A DNA stretch of 51,446 nt from Deltaproteobacteria bacterium (GCA_025363655.1 JANYDK010000055.1:1-51446); one strand, 5' to 3'. Positions 18,242-26,755 are shown, counted from the stretch's first letter. Notes: generated from the sequence alone by a model not told the origin. Numbers and translations are program-made.

Positions 18242-19861
18242 CTACTTGCGAGCCTTCTTCCGCGCGTCGCGCTCGGCTTTTCGCTGGCGCTTCTTCGCGT
18301 TTTTCTCGGCTTCGCTGAACGACTTCATCTTCGTCATCGACGGCTTCGGCGGGCCCATCATTCCTGGCATCCCCATCCCCGGCATGCCCATCCCGGGCAT
18401 TCCGAAGGGCATTCCCGGCATGCCGCCCATCCCCGGCATCCCCGGCATCCCACCGGCGCCGCCCATCTTCTTCAGGGCACGCGCCATCTGGATTTGCTTG
18501 CCGCCGGGCATCGCGCCGAGCAGCGAGTTCAGCATGCCGCCCTGCTGGCTCATCATGTCCATCATCTGCTTCATGGACATGAACTGGTGGAGGAGCGCCT
18601 GCACTTCTTCCGGCTTGCGCCCCGAGCCCTTGGCGATGCGCTGCACGCGATCGGGCTCACGCACCATCACGTAGGCGTCGCGACGCTCGGTCTTGGTCAT
18701 CGACGTGATCATCGACGCGACCTTGTCGAGCTCCTTGTCGTCGAGCTGCGTGCCGGGAGGGATCATCCCTGCCATGCCCGGCATCTTGTCGACGATGTCG
18801 TTGAGCGAGCCCATCTGCTTGATCATCTGCACTTGGTTCAAGAAGTCATCGAGCGTGAACTCTCCCTGCAGCATGCGCAGGGCGTCCTCCTCGGCCTTCT
18901 TGGTGTCGATGACCTCTTCGAAGTCCTTCATCAGGCCGACGACGTCGCCCATGCCGAGGATGCGCGAGGCCATGCCCTCGGCGCGGAACTCCTCGAATTT
19001 GTCCGTCGTTTCGCCGACGCCGACGTAGACCAACGGCGCGCCGGTGATCGTCTTCACCGAGAGCGCTGCGCCGCCGCGCGCGTCACCGTCGAGCTTCGTC
19101 ATGACGACGCCGGTGAACGCGAGCTTGTCGTAGAAGGCCTTCGCCGTCTTGACCGCGTCTTGGCCGATCATCGCGTCGACGACGAAGAAGATGTCGTTCG
19201 GCTGCACCGACGACTTGATCTGCGAGAGCTCGTTCATGAGCGTCTCGTCGATCGCGAGACGACCGGCAGTGTCGAAGATGACGACGTCGTAGCCGAGCTT
19301 CTTTGCCTCTTCCCAGCCGCGCTGACAGATCTCGACCGGCGTGGCCGGCATGTTGAAGACGGGGATGTCGTTTTGCTGCCCGAGGATTTTCAGCTGCTCG
19401 ACGGCGGCCGGACGCTGCATGTCGGCGGCGACGAGGAGCACCTTCTTGCCGTCCTTCGCGAGGAGGCGCGCGAGCTTGGCGCAGCTGGTCGTCTTACCCG
19501 ACCCCTGCAGACCGACCATCATGATGCCGGTGGGCTTGCCCTTGTCCGACCAATGAATGGCGTCACCGTCGTGCGCCATCCGCGCGACCAGCTCGTCGTG
19601 GCAGATCTTGACGAACTGATCGCCCGCCGTGACCTTGACCGCCTGCCCGGCGTGCTTGACCGCGACCTGCACGGTCTGGCCGAGCGCCTTCTCTTTCACT
19701 GCGGCGAGGAAGCTCTTGGTGACGCCGAGATCGACGTCGCCTTCGAGGAGCGAGAGGCGCACCTCACGCAAGGCGGAGTCGATGTTCTTGGCATCGAGCT
19801 CTTGCAGACCGGCGAGCCGGTTTTTCGCGTTGCGGAAACCCTTCGCGAGCGCGTCGAACAT
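18242..19861 (-). CDS. ffh: Signal recognition particle protein Ffh
   Basis: A 539-residue SRP54-type GTPase that binds signal sequences on ribosomes together with 4.5S RNA and delivers them to FtsY. The helical N domain opens MFDALAKGFRNAKNRLAG. The G domain has the P loop MMVGLQGSGKTTS, DTAGRLAIDE, TKLDGDARGGAAL and the closing GVGETTDKFEEF. The M domain includes DDFLNQVQMIKQMGSL and a Met-rich signal-peptide groove. The tail is longer than in E. coli Ffh and carries a run of GMPGM repeats (genomic ~18355-18465) before a Lys/Arg-rich end, probably a flexible RNA-binding extension. Confidence 0.97.
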   Translation of the reverse strand: MFDALAKGFRNAKNRLAGLQELDAKNIDSALREVRLSLLEGDVDLGVTKSFLAAVKEKALGQTVQVAVKHAGQAVKVTAGDQFVKICHDELVARMAHDGDAIHWSDKGKPTGIMMVGLQGSGKTTSCAKLARLLAKDGKKVLLVAADMQRPAAVEQLKILGQQNDIPVFNMPATPVEICQRGWEEAKKLGYDVVIFDTAGRLAIDETLMNELSQIKSSVQPNDIFFVVDAMIGQDAVKTAKAFYDKLAFTGVVMTKLDGDARGGAALSVKTITGAPLVYVGVGETTDKFEEFRAEGMASRILGMGDVVGLMKDFEEVIDTKKAEEDALRMLQGEFTLDDFLNQVQMIKQMGSLNDIVDKMPGMAGMIPPGTQLDDKELDKVASMITSMTKTERRDAYVMVREPDRVQRIAKGSGRKPEEVQALLHQFMSMKQMMDMMSQQGGMLNSLLGAMPGGKQIQMARALKKMGGAGGMPGMPGMGGMPGMPFGMPGMGMPGMGMPGMMGPPKPSMTKMKSFSEAEKNAKKRQRKAERDARKKARK

Positions 19862-20008
19862 GGGCGTTTCTTCTCGTGGCGTGTGGCGGCGTCCGGCGCA
19901 GGCCAGACCTTGGACAGGGCGCCGCTCTTAGCACGCCCTGGAATCGGCGTCCGCGGGCACCGCCGAGCGGCGCCGACCGAACGATTTTCAATAACAACGC
20001 TATGAGAC

Positions 20009-20407
20009 TCAGTCAGCGTCGGCAGCGTCGTCGCCCGTCGTGTCCGGCGGCGCGGTGGTGTCGGGAGGCGGGGTGGTGTCGGGAGGCGGCGTCGTGTCCG
20101 GGGACGGCGTCGTGTCGGCGGTCTCGGCCACCGCGGCGTCTCCCGTATCGACGACGAGCGAGTCCTTGGCAGCGTCGGCGCTCGAGTCGACGCCCGAGTC
20201 CGACCCATCGGCAGGGGCGTCCGAGCGCGTGTCGTCGACGTGCGTGTCGCCGCTCGTCTCGACGCCGACGTCGTCGCTCGGCGTCCCCGTGTCTTCGCCC
20301 GGAATCTTCGAATCGTTGAAGCTGAGAACGAGCGAGCAACCGAGCGCCGTCGTCAACGAGGCCAAGGCGGCGAACGACACGAGCGCGAGAATCGACGGCT
20401 TCTTCAT
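20009..20407 (-). CDS. Small Asp/Thr-rich lipoprotein, paralogue of the next gene upstream
   Basis: A 132-residue predicted lipoprotein with lipobox TTALGC at about 19-24, then SLVLSFNDSKIPGEDTGT. The rest is low-complexity Asp/Thr/Ser/Pro with tandem PPPDTT units at the C-terminus. The mature start strongly resembles that of the neighbouring 177-residue protein (SLVVDFDESKIP), so the two are tandem paralogues. AAGGAG lies eight bases before the ATG. The function is unknown; the disordered acidic stalk suggests a surface or periplasmic spacer. Confidence 0.8.
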   Translation of the reverse strand: MKKPSILALVSFAALASLTTALGCSLVLSFNDSKIPGEDTGTPSDDVGVETSGDTHVDDTRSDAPADGSDSGVDSSADAAKDSLVVDTGDAAVAETADTTPSPDTTPPPDTTPPPDTTAPPDTTGDDAADAD

Positions 20408-20486
20408 CAGATAGCTCCTTCGAACGACGACGGGCGGCTTGGGTCACCCCGTGCCGCCCGGCGAAGATCGAAAACCAGTTTCATTT

Positions 20487-20508
20487 CGCAGGCGATTTCG
20501 CGCCTGCG
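20487..20508 (-). terminator. Possible weak terminator or intercistronic hairpin
   Basis: Perfect 8-bp arms CGCAGGCG and CGCCTGCG with a 6-base loop just downstream of the 177-residue lipoprotein gene. No clear T-run follows on the minus strand, so it may only be an mRNA-stabilising hairpin or an attenuator before the downstream paralogue. Confidence 0.4.
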
Positions 20509-20512
20509 CGGT

Positions 20513-21046
20513 TCAACCGCCGTCGGCGTCGGCGTCGAGGAGATCCGCGGTGTCGAGGATCGAGGTATCGAGGGTGTCGAGAATCGCCGCATCGGTCGTG
20601 TCGGCAGCCGTCGCCGCATCGGTCGTGTCCGCAGCCGTCGCGGTGTCGGTCGTGTCGGCAGCAGTCGCGGTGTCGGCAGTGTCGGCGGTGTCGGCAGCGG
20701 TGCCCGTGTCGGCGTCGGTGCCGCCATCCTTGGTGTCCGGCGTGTCCGGCGTGTCCGTCGGCGTCGTGGTGTCGGCGTCGTTGGCATCGGTGCCGCTGTC
20801 GGTGGTGTCGGGCGTGCCGGTGTCGCCATCCGTCACGCCGCTGTCGGTGGTGTCGGGAGTCGACGAGTCTTTGGTGTCGGCCGGCGGTGGGTTGGAGTCG
20901 GTTCCAGTCTCGTTGGTGCCGGTGTCGTCCGTGCCGGTCGGGATCTTCGACTCGTCGAAATCGACGACGAGCGAACAACCGAGCGCGGTGAGACCACCAG
21001 CGACGAAGACGATTCCGGCGATCCGGAAGAAGCGAGAAGGTTGCAC
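20513..21046 (-). CDS. Asp/Thr-rich lipoprotein
   Basis: A 177-residue predicted lipoprotein with lipobox LTALGC at about 19-24 and then SLVVDFDESKIPTGTDDTG. The rest is almost entirely Asp, Thr, Ala, Gly and Ser, with repeats such as ADTTDTATAADTTDAATA. Such sequence is expected to be disordered and highly acidic. The start is GTG at 21046 with GGAG seven bases upstream. It sits 19 bases after the TPR/PEGA gene on the same strand, which suggests an operon of that gene, this one and the shorter paralogue. No enzymatic domain is visible. Confidence 0.8.
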   Translation of the reverse strand: MQPSRFFRIAGIVFVAGGLTALGCSLVVDFDESKIPTGTDDTGTNETGTDSNPPPADTKDSSTPDTTDSGVTDGDTGTPDTTDSGTDANDADTTTPTDTPDTPDTKDGGTDADTGTAADTADTADTATAADTTDTATAADTTDAATAADTTDAAILDTLDTSILDTADLLDADADGG

Positions 21047-21065
21047 GTTAAGCTCCGCAGGAGGT

Positions 21066-22193
21066 TCAGAAGTGGAAGGCGGCGCTCGCGCCGGCCATGC
21101 CCGTCGAGCCCTTCAAGCCGCCGACGACCGGGGCGAAGGTGAAGTCGGAGATGGGGCTCGACTTCTTCACGGCTGCCTTCGTCTCACTCGACGACGGACC
21201 ACCCGAGAAATAAAGCACCGCGCTGGTGACGGCGAGCGTGATGCCGATGCCGAAGCCCATGTCGGCGATGAGCGCGTCGCGCGTGCCCTTGTCGCGACCG
21301 TCGGTGGTCGGGTTGTCGTCGAAGCTCTTCTTGTCGCTCAGCGCCTTGAGGCCGAAGACGGTGCCGACGCCGAGACCGACGACGGCACCGATGCCGGTGA
21401 CGATGACCCACGTGTTGTCGCGCTTGGTGTCGGGCGCGATGGCGACCGTGGTGGTCGGCGGCGGCGTGACGACCGTGGGGCCGTCTTTCTTCGCGAAGGG
21501 ATCTTCGGCGACGGTGGCGGGCGCGTCCTCGAGCTTGGCGGTGACCGCGGCTCCGGCGACGATGTCGACCTCTTGATCGTTCGCCTTCTTGCCGGTGAGC
21601 GCGAGGGTGATCTGGTGTTTGCCCGGCGCGAGGTCGAGCTCGGCGGGCGTCTTCTGCCCCGAGTCCTTGCCGTCGACCATGATGATGGCGCCCGACGGAT
21701 CGCTCGTGACCTTGACCTTGACCGGCTTGCTCTTGATCGCCGCGAGGCGCGCCTTGGCGTCGGTCGAGAGATCGTCCTTCAGCTTCCCGGAGGCGATCGA
21801 CTTGTCGTACCAAGCGGCAGCGTCGGCCGAGTCACCGAGCTCTTCGGCGCAGCGCCCGAGGTAGTACTCGGCGGTGCCGGCGGGGATCAGATCTTCCGCG
21901 GACTTCAGCTCGTCCTTCGCGGCCTTGTAGTCTTTCTTGTCGAAGAGCTCCTTGCCCTTCTTGAAGTGCGCGCCGGCCTTCTTCTTGTCGGCGGCGGAAG
22001 GTCCGGCTGCCGCGGGAGGCTTGGCGGCGGCCTTCGGCGCAGCGGCAGGCTTGGCAGCCGTGCCTGCTGGCTTGGCCTGCGCGAACGCCAGGCTCGTCGT
22101 ACCGACGGACGCGCTCGCGAGCGCAAACGCCACGATCGTCGCGACACTCTTCGTCGCCAGCCCACGACCCATTCCGTTCGAGCGGTCCGCCAT
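21066..22193 (-). CDS. Exported TPR/PEGA-domain membrane protein
   Basis: A 375-residue protein with an N-terminal signal sequence (ATIVAFALASASVGTTSLAFAQA) and an Ala/Pro/Lys-rich spacer. A TPR-like region follows (AGAHFKKGKELFDKKDYKAA; AEYYLGRCAEELGDSADAAA). Next comes a PEGA domain (VKVTSDPSGAIIMVDGKDSG, then TPAELDLAPGKHQITLAL). Two hydrophobic segments are near the end (VIVTGIGAVVGLGVGTVFGL and GFGIGITLAVTSAVLYF). The last residue is Phe. The ATG at 22193 has AGGAG eight bases upstream, which rules out the longer open frame. It is probably a periplasmic or envelope scaffold; the partners may be the two lipoproteins downstream. Confidence 0.85.
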   Translation of the reverse strand: MADRSNGMGRGLATKSVATIVAFALASASVGTTSLAFAQAKPAGTAAKPAAAPKAAAKPPAAAGPSAADKKKAGAHFKKGKELFDKKDYKAAKDELKSAEDLIPAGTAEYYLGRCAEELGDSADAAAWYDKSIASGKLKDDLSTDAKARLAAIKSKPVKVKVTSDPSGAIIMVDGKDSGQKTPAELDLAPGKHQITLALTGKKANDQEVDIVAGAAVTAKLEDAPATVAEDPFAKKDGPTVVTPPPTTTVAIAPDTKRDNTWVIVTGIGAVVGLGVGTVFGLKALSDKKSFDDNPTTDGRDKGTRDALIADMGFGIGITLAVTSAVLYFSGGPSSSETKAAVKKSSPISDFTFAPVVGGLKGSTGMAGASAAFHF

Positions 22194-22506
22194 GATGAAT
22201 CTCCTGTGCATGGGAGCGTGCCTCGCGGTTTCCACGGAGTCCGCCGAAGGCGGGACGTGGGTATGTGATTTCACGCCCCAAGGGGGCCCAGCGAGACGCA
22301 AGCAATCGGGACAAAGGCTGCAACGGCAGGGGTTTCCGAACGCCCTCGGTGGCTCGTGAGCCGCCGGGTACGAACAGCCTCGGGAGGGGACGATATCAAA
22401 TGCCATGGGCAAGTTGGCGGAAAAGCGGCGATACTTGAATCCACGGGAACCTTTGGTACCCCTTTTGGGTCCAATTCACGTGGTGCCCGTGCTCTCGAGC
22501 TCCGTC
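22194..22506. other. Divergent intergenic region with small inverted repeats
   Basis: 313 bases between the TPR/PEGA gene (minus) and a membrane protein gene (plus). No gene is supported: the in-frame extension from an ATG at 22405 has poor third-position GC. It contains the AGGAG site for the minus gene. Around 22445-22472 there are overlapping imperfect inverted repeats (GGGAACC, GGTACCC, GGGTCC) whose pairings are mutually exclusive, and CACG/CGTG arms follow them. No convincing -35/-10 pair was recognised. Confidence 0.5.
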
Positions 22507-23202
22507 ATGACTGACATCACCGATCGCAGCGACGTCGCACCGGCGAGGCCAGATGCGCCGGGGGTCCCCTTTGGCCCGGTCGCCGACGACGCCTACGACG
22601 CCGAGCTCGAAGCCATCGCCGACGCCCGCGGAACCTCTGCCGCGCGGTTCGCGTTCTTCGCCCGGCTCGTCGCCATCGCTGCGTCGGCCGCGCTCGCCTT
22701 CGCCCTCCGCTACGACCTCCGCTACGCTTTCGCGCCGCGCACGCCCGTCGAGCTTCCGGCCAACGCCTCGTCCGATCAGCTCGAAGCCGCCAAACACCAC
22801 TTCGTCAGCATCGCAGGCGTGCCCGGCGGCGTCGGCGCGGTCGACTACCATCGGCCACTCGGCAGTGGCACGTATCGCCTCGCGCCCCTCGTCGATCGCC
22901 CCGACATCTACGTCGAGCTCCGGCTTCCCAAGGGCATCGATCCCACTCGTTTCATTCCGCCGACGGTCGTCCATGGGCGGCTCGTCCCCATCGACGAAGG
23001 TGGCGCACGCTTCGCCAGCGCTCGTGCGCTCGTCGCCGACGCCACCGGTCGTCCGGTCCCGGCTCGCACCTTCATCATCGAAGAGGGCACCCAGCCTTCG
23101 CTCTCGGCGCCGAGCGCGGTGGTGGCGATGATGGCCCTCGTGCTCTGCGGCAGCCAGGTCTTCATGCTCGTCGTCCCCAAGCGACGCCGCCGATCCAGCT
23201 GA
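22507..23202 (+). CDS. Membrane protein with two terminal helices, unknown function
   Basis: A 231-residue protein of no recognised family. After an acidic N-terminus there is a hydrophobic helix (ARLVAIAASAALAFALRY), then about 120 residues probably outside the membrane. A second helix near the end (SAVVAMMALVLCGSQVFMLV) is followed by a basic tail (PKRRRRSS). The topology suggests an extracytoplasmic central domain held by two anchors. That domain includes GSGTYRLAPLVDRPDIYVEL and GRLVPIDEGGARF. The ATG at 22507 is chosen because upstream codons look non-coding, although it lacks a clear ribosome site. It lies 152 bases before prs. Confidence 0.7.
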   Translation: MTDITDRSDVAPARPDAPGVPFGPVADDAYDAELEAIADARGTSAARFAFFARLVAIAASAALAFALRYDLRYAFAPRTPVELPANASSDQLEAAKHHFVSIAGVPGGVGAVDYHRPLGSGTYRLAPLVDRPDIYVELRLPKGIDPTRFIPPTVVHGRLVPIDEGGARFASARALVADATGRPVPARTFIIEEGTQPSLSAPSAVVAMMALVLCGSQVFMLVVPKRRRRSS

Positions 23203-23224
23203 TTTCCGCAAAAACACTGGGTGT

Positions 23225-23252
23225 TTGACACCCCCAGCCAGCCTGCTAGAAA
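23225..23252 (+). promoter_or_regulatory. Sigma-70-type promoter upstream of prs, overlapped by an inverted repeat
   Basis: TTGACA at 23225-23230 and TAGAAA at 23247-23252, separated by 16 bases. The -35 hexamer lies inside an inverted repeat (GGGTGT, TTG, ACACCC), which could be an operator or the remains of a terminator for the preceding gene. It likely drives prs and the ribosomal genes after it; the 5' leader would be about 95 bases. Confidence 0.6.
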
Positions 23253-23354
23253 GCCGCCTCCCTGCATCTATCTCGGTGCGTCGACCTTGAGCGCCTGCCA
23301 CGCCGGCCGGTGAGGGGGGTCGAGCCTCGGTAGCGCAGGAATCGGAGCCACGTC

Positions 23355-24299
23355 GTGTTCAAAAAGGTCTGCTTGTTCGCGGGGAATGGCAATCCCACGC
23401 TCGCGAACGAGATCGCCCAGCACCTCGAGATGCCCCTCGCGAAGGTTCGCGTGGAACGCTTCTCCGACGGCGAGAGCTGGGTCGAGATCAAAGAGAACGT
23501 GCGCGGCGTCGACGCCTACATCGTGCAGCCCACGTGCGCGCCGGCGAACGACAACCTGATGGAGCTGCTGATCATCAGCGACGCGCTCCGCCGCGCCTCG
23601 GCCGGCAACATCACGGCGGTGATTCCCTACTACGGCTACGGCCGCCAAGACCGCAAGGTCGCGCCTCGCACGCCCATCACCAGCAAGCTCGTCGCCGATC
23701 TCATCGTCTGCGCCGGCGTCCAGCGCGTGGTCTGCATGGACCTCCACGCCGGGCAAATCCAAGGCTTCTTCAACATCCCGGTCGACAACCTCTTCTCGAT
23801 GCCGGTGATGTTGAACGACTACCTGCGGAAGAACTTCAACCGCGACGTCGTCTTCGTCAGCCCCGATGCCGGCGGCGTCGAGCGCACGCGCGCATACAGC
23901 AAGCGCATGGACGCGGGCCTCGCCATCGTCGACAAGCGCCGCGAGCGCGCCAACGTCAGCGAAGTGATGAACGTCATCGGCGACGTCACCGGCAAAGACT
24001 GCGTCATCATCGACGACCTCGTCGACACCGCCGGCACGCTCTGCAACGCCGCCAAGGCGCTGAAAGAAGCGGGTGCTCGCCGCGTCGTCGCCTGCGCCAC
24101 CCACGCCGTCCTCTCCGGCCCCGCGCTCGATCGCGTGCGCGACTCGGTCCTCGACGAGCTCGTCGTCACCAACTCCATTCCCCTCTCGGAAACGGGGCGG
24201 GCGCTCGGGAAGATCAAGGTCCTCTCGGTCGCCAACCTCCTCGCCGAGGCCATCCGCCGCATCCACCACTCCGACTCGGTCAGCTCGCTCTTCGTCTGA
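23355..24299 (+). CDS. prs: Ribose-phosphate pyrophosphokinase
   Basis: A 314-residue PRPP synthase, making phosphoribosyl pyrophosphate from ribose 5-phosphate and ATP for nucleotide, His and Trp synthesis. Family landmarks are [26 protein letters not shown] (ATP and catalytic loop), [31 protein letters not shown] and the PRPP-binding loop [11 protein letters not shown]. The length is normal for the class I enzyme. The start is GTG at 23355, with GGAG seven bases upstream. It heads the prs-rplY-pth-rpsF-rpsR-rplI order common in related bacteria. Confidence 0.97.
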   Translation: MFKKVCLFAGNGNPTLANEIAQHLEMPLAKVRVERFSDGESWVEIKENVRGVDAYIVQPTCAPANDNLMELLIISDALRRASAGNITAVIPYYGYGRQDRKVAPRTPITSKLVADLIVCAGVQRVVCMDLHAGQIQGFFNIPVDNLFSMPVMLNDYLRKNFNRDVVFVSPDAGGVERTRAYSKRMDAGLAIVDKRRERANVSEVMNVIGDVTGKDCVIIDDLVDTAGTLCNAAKALKEAGARRVVACATHAVLSGPALDRVRDSVLDELVVTNSIPLSETGRALGKIKVLSVANLLAEAIRRIHHSDSVSSLFV

Positions 24300-24319
24300 T
24301 CGAAAACAGCCACATTTTC

Positions 24320-24362
24320 GAGCCGAAACCCCGGCTCTCATAAGCTCTCTATTCAACGAGAG
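24320..24362 (+). other. Two successive hairpins between prs and rplY
   Basis: GAGCCG/CGGCTC arms at 24320-24337 (6-base loop) are followed by CTCTC/GAGAG at 24345-24362, just before the rplY ribosome site. There is no T-run after either stem. They could modulate readthrough or rplY translation; this is inference only. Confidence 0.4.
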
Positions 24363-24381
24363 AAGGACAACAGGAGACGCC

Positions 24382-25113
24382 ATGGACTTCGCCACCCTCA
24401 ACGCCACGCCGCGCACCGCCGGCGGCAAGGGCCCCGCCAACCGCATCCGCCGCGAAGGGAAGATCCCCGCCGTGGCCTACGGTCGCACGCTCGCGAGCAT
24501 GCCGATCGCCATCGATCCCAAGGCGCTGGTGAAGATCCTCCAGGGTCCGCAGGGGCTCAACACGGTGATGAAGCTCGCCGTCGACGGCGGCGCCGCCAAG
24601 GACCTCCTCGTCATGGTCCGCGAGTTCACCCACCACCCGGTGAGCCGCCAGTTCCTCCACGCCGACTTCATCCAGGTGAAGCTCGAAGAGGACATCGACA
24701 TCGAGGTGACGTTCATCTGCACCGGCAAGGCTGCCGGCATCGTGCAGGGCGGCGTCGTCAACCAGATCTACCGCAAGCTGCCGGTGCGCACGCGCCCCAA
24801 CACCATCCCCCTCAACATCACGGTCGACATCACCCCTCTCGAGATGGGCACCGCGATCAAGGTCCAAGACCTCAAGCTCCCCGAGGGCGTGCGCATCCGT
24901 CTGCCGCAAGATCAGTCGATCGTCGCCGTCGTGGCGCCGGAGAAGGATCGTAGCGCTGACGAAGCGGCTGCGGCGGCGGTTCCGGGCGCGGCTCCTGCTG
25001 CGGGCGCGGCTGCTGCGGGCGCGGCTGCGGCGGGCAAGGATGCCAAGGGTGCGGCTCCGGCCGCTGCGGGCAAGGACGCCAAGGCGGCGGCCCCGGCTGC
25101 GAAGAAGAAGTGA
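24382..25113 (+). CDS. rplY: Ribosomal protein bL25 (CTC family, long form)
   Basis: A 243-residue bL25 that binds 5S rRNA in the large subunit. The N-terminal L25 domain has ANRIRREGKIPAVAYGR and the HPVSRQFLHADFIQV segment. The second beta domain (TL5/CTC type) includes GKAAGIVQGGVVNQIYRKLP and the VRIRLPQDQSIVAVVAP segment. The last ~45 residues are Ala/Gly/Lys-rich with repeated GKDAK, a disordered tail. The ATG at 24382 is preceded by AGGAG, clearly the right start. It lies 82 bases after prs and 35 before pth. Confidence 0.96.
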   Translation: MDFATLNATPRTAGGKGPANRIRREGKIPAVAYGRTLASMPIAIDPKALVKILQGPQGLNTVMKLAVDGGAAKDLLVMVREFTHHPVSRQFLHADFIQVKLEEDIDIEVTFICTGKAAGIVQGGVVNQIYRKLPVRTRPNTIPLNITVDITPLEMGTAIKVQDLKLPEGVRIRLPQDQSIVAVVAPEKDRSADEAAAAAVPGAAPAAGAAAAGAAAAGKDAKGAAPAAAGKDAKAAAPAAKKK

Positions 25114-25148
25114 TCACGCTCTAGCCATTCAGGAAACGCAGTCGTCCC

Positions 25149-25757
25149 ATGAAGCTCGTCGTCGGTCTCGGGAATCCCGGTCCGAAGTACGCGAAGACCC
25201 GGCACAACGCCGGGTTCTTCGTCGTCGACGAGCTGCGTGCGCTCTGCGGTTTTCCCGAGTGGAAAGAGAAATTCTCCGGCGAGTGGAGCAAAGGCACCCT
25301 CGCCGGCGAGGACGTCGTGCTGCTCAAGCCGATGACCTACATGAACGAGAGCGGGAAGAGCGTGCAGCCTGCGGTTGCCTTCTTCCACGTCGACATCAAG
25401 CAGGCGGCGACCAACATGCTCGTCATCCACGACGAGCTCGATTTGACGTTCGCCGACGTGCGCTTGAAGGTCGGTGGCGGTCACGCCGGACACAACGGCC
25501 TCCGCTCGATCATGTCGGTCCTCGGCGGCGACTTCGCGCGCGTGCGGGTCGGCATCGGCCGTCCGCCCGCGGGCTTCGTCGGTGACGTCGCCGACTACGT
25601 CCTCCAAGCTTTCGAACCCGTCGAGGCCGCGATGGTCTCCGGCGTGGTGAAGAAGGGCGTCGACGCGAGCAAGCAGTGGATCGAAAAAGGTCCACTCGCT
25701 GCCAACGCGACCAACGTCCGCCCCAAGAAGTCCGGGAGGCAAGCGCAAGGCGCCTGA
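25149..25757 (+). CDS. pth: Peptidyl-tRNA hydrolase
   Basis: A 202-residue enzyme that releases peptides from tRNAs dropped by stalled ribosomes. The N-terminus KLVVGLGNPGPKYAKTRHNAG includes the catalytic His19. TYMNESGK (N66), IHDELDL (D95) and the substrate-binding GGGHAGHNGLRSI all fit the bacterial Pth family. The length is typical, with a short basic C-terminal extension (PKKSGRQAQGA). It is embedded between two ribosomal protein genes, a very common arrangement with rplY. Confidence 0.97.
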   Translation: MKLVVGLGNPGPKYAKTRHNAGFFVVDELRALCGFPEWKEKFSGEWSKGTLAGEDVVLLKPMTYMNESGKSVQPAVAFFHVDIKQAATNMLVIHDELDLTFADVRLKVGGGHAGHNGLRSIMSVLGGDFARVRVGIGRPPAGFVGDVADYVLQAFEPVEAAMVSGVVKKGVDASKQWIEKGPLAANATNVRPKKSGRQAQGA

Positions 25758-25805
25758 CCGACCGACCACGCGACGCGCGCTATTGCACGTCCGTGTTCCT
25801 TGCTC

Positions 25806-25823
25806 CGCGGGAGGCGTCTCGCG
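25806..25823 (+). promoter_or_regulatory. Hairpin in the rpsF leader
   Basis: Seven paired bases (CGCGGGA with TCTCGCG, one G-U) around a 4-base loop in the 98-base gap before rpsF. The location is where many bacteria carry an S6:S18-binding autoregulatory leader. I cannot confirm the motif's defining bulge, so this is a suggestion only. Confidence 0.35.
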
Positions 25824-25855
25824 GGGTCTCACGTCCACAAGGAAGAACCAACGCA

Positions 25856-26395
25856 ATGGCATCGAGCATCGAGCATCTCCGGGAATACGAGACCATCTAC
25901 ATCCTCCGCAACGACGTCGACGCCGACGGGGCCGACAAGATCGCCCAGCGCGTCGCCGAGGTCGTCGAGCGCGAGAAGGGCAAGCTGGTCAAGTTCGAGG
26001 CCTGGGGCCGCCGCAAGCTGGCGTACCCGGTCAAGAAGCAGCGCAAGGGCATCTACGTCTACGTGAAGTACCTCGGTAAGGGCGGCCTCGTGCACGAGCT
26101 CGAGCGCAACCTGCGCCTCGCCGACGCCGTGCTCAAGCACCTCACCGTGCAGACCGGCGACGACGTCGACGTCGAGACCGTCACGATCGATCCGGAGGAA
26201 GTGAAGCTCCGTCGCCTCGAGCTCGCCCCCGAGCCCGAGGAGAACCTCACCCGCGAGAAGCTCCTCGGCCTCGTCGATGGCGGCGAGCGTCGTGACGAGC
26301 GCGAGCGTCGTGGTGGTGATGAAGACGACTTCGCCGACAAGGAAGAAATCCCGGACCTCAACGGCACGCCCGAAGAGCCCGAGGCGGACGCCTGA
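25856..26395 (+). CDS. rpsF: Ribosomal protein bS6 with acidic C-terminal extension
   Basis: A 179-residue bS6, a small-subunit protein that pairs with S18 on 16S rRNA. The ferredoxin-like core covers about residues 8-105 (YETIYILRNDVDADGADKIA; WGRRKLAYPVKKQRKGIYVY). The following ~70 residues are a charged extension, Glu/Arg-rich and then acidic (ERRDERERRGGDEDDFADKE), longer than in E. coli. The ATG at 25856 gives the expected short lead MASSIEHL. rpsR follows 41 bases later. Confidence 0.96.
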   Translation: MASSIEHLREYETIYILRNDVDADGADKIAQRVAEVVEREKGKLVKFEAWGRRKLAYPVKKQRKGIYVYVKYLGKGGLVHELERNLRLADAVLKHLTVQTGDDVDVETVTIDPEEVKLRRLELAPEPEENLTREKLLGLVDGGERRDERERRGGDEDDFADKEEIPDLNGTPEEPEADA

Positions 26396-26436
26396 GCCTC
26401 GCGCTCGGCGCCAAAAGAAAGACTTAGGAGCAACAC

Positions 26437-26745
26437 ATGCGCACCAAAGAAACCATGATGGACAAGGACGATCGCGGTCTCGGTATGGACCGCGACGGCA
26501 CCCCCGACCTCAACGACGGCCTCCGCCGCCGCGGCACGCGCAAGCGCGTCTGCAAGTACTGCGCGGACAAGGCCGCCACGGTCGACTACAAAGACCCGCA
26601 GGCGCTGAAGCAGTTCATCACCGATCGCGGCAAGGTCGTCCCCCGCCGCATCTCGGGCAACTGCGCGAAGCACCAGCGCAAGGTCAGCGTCGCGATCTCT
26701 CGCGCGCGCAATATCGCCCTCCTTCCCTTCACCCAGTCGAACTGA
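26437..26745 (+). CDS. rpsR: Ribosomal protein bS18
   Basis: A 102-residue bS18. The core is [50 protein letters not shown] and ALLPFT. Cys residues in CKYC and GNCAKHQ resemble the zinc-associated (C+) form. An unusual ~30-residue acidic N-terminal extension ([18 protein letters not shown]) precedes the core. TAGGAG lies six bases before the ATG. It sits between rpsF and rplI as in most bacteria. Confidence 0.96.
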   Translation: MRTKETMMDKDDRGLGMDRDGTPDLNDGLRRRGTRKRVCKYCADKAATVDYKDPQALKQFITDRGKVVPRRISGNCAKHQRKVSVAISRARNIALLPFTQSN

Positions 26746-26755
26746 GGTCATTGTC

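Noticed and set aside
22405-22506. N-terminal extension of the small membrane protein from ATG 22405
   Set aside because: Third positions are not G/C-biased here, unlike the body of the gene, and the segment contains inverted repeats typical of a leader.
23203-23354. tRNA-like sequence before prs
   Set aside because: No T-loop consensus or cloverleaf could be drawn; the segment is better explained as promoter and leader.
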